Virus record (IMG/VR): IMGVR_UViG_3300044729_001284
Coordinates: 1-37,563 of that record
Length of the DNA: 37,563 nt
DNA from: a virus
Direction: 5' to 3' (one strand)
Part shown: one piece after another, positions 37,437 to 37,563 of the stretch
Position numbering within the stretch: the first letter of the stretch is position 1
How the letters are laid out: each line of letters starts with the position of its first letter
Notes under the pieces: model-generated
Databases searched by the model: none
The model's input: only the letters and a program-made list of their open reading frames with translations
What the model was told of the DNA's origin: nothing
Translations under genes and position numbers: made by a program

Positions 37437-37563
37437 CTGGGCGCAGGAGCTGGCGAACTTCAGCGACAACCCGGAATGCTTTCGCGCCGCACTGCGGGCA
37501 ATGATCGACGAGAGCAAGTTTCCGCCGACGCTGCCAGAGTTCGTCGTCCTCTGCCGTAAGCAC
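37437..37563. repeat. Terminal overlap, right copy
   Basis: Identical to positions 1-127; removing one copy closes the circle. Confidence 0.97.

Overview
The window is the complete genome of a temperate tailed phage with a podovirus (short-tail) virion, opened at an arbitrary point. The first 127 bases are identical to the last 127, so the molecule closes to a circle of 37,436 bp, and the gene cut by the window ends (a lambda P-like helicase loader) becomes intact across the junction. The GC-rich codon use, and an attachment site carrying the 3' half of a proteobacterial tRNA-Asn gene, point to a proteobacterial host. From recalled family resemblances it is probably betaproteobacterial (relatives of Bordetella BPP-1 or Burkholderia BcepC6B type phages). 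No reverse transcriptase or diversity-generating retroelement was seen.

Layout on the circle. (1) Lysogeny switch, 34.4-36.1 kb: a CI/LexA-type self-cleaving repressor on the minus strand. It is followed in the same operon by a small lipoprotein and a two-helix membrane protein, and it is flanked by two nearly identical inverted operator-promoter blocks that fit PL and PR. Opposite it lie a Cro-like gene, a tR1-like terminator and a CII (CP76)-like regulator. (2) Replication, 36.1 kb across the junction to about 1.3 kb: a DUF1376 initiator-like protein with internal iteron-like repeats, a P-like loader, RusA resolvase and a small HTH protein. (3) Late plus-strand block, 1.8-24.8 kb: portal, Bbp19-like protein, an unusual inserted structural gene, scaffold, major capsid protein, tail-tube adaptor and nozzle-like proteins, a GNAT-like protein, four internal or ejected proteins including a 1284-residue polyvalent protein, terminase subunits and tail fibre. 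(4) Lysis, 25.2-26.9 kb: a permuted NlpC/P60-like protein, a small membrane protein, a 3TM-type holin and a GH24 endolysin. (5) attP and a leftward early operon, 26.9-34.4 kb: integrase, DUF4224, an ASCH protein, an SSB-like protein, a likely single-strand annealing protein, YqaJ exonuclease and several small proteins, including a stand-alone LPD29-like protein.

The genes are tightly packed, with many ATGA and TGATG stop-start overlaps. PL drives recombination and integration genes leftward. PR drives cro, cII and replication rightward, probably continuing into the late genes. A 19-bp palindrome-containing sequence occurs three times on the plus strand, ahead of the portal block, the capsid gene and the tail fibre, and is a candidate late control element.

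The most notable items are: the ejected polyvalent protein (peptidoglycan-cleaving, zeta-kinase-like and DdrB/ParB-like segments); a 74-codon gene nested in another frame directly after its kinase segment; the paired lambda-style operators; the lipoprotein plus membrane-protein pair in the repressor operon; and the 19-bp repeat family.
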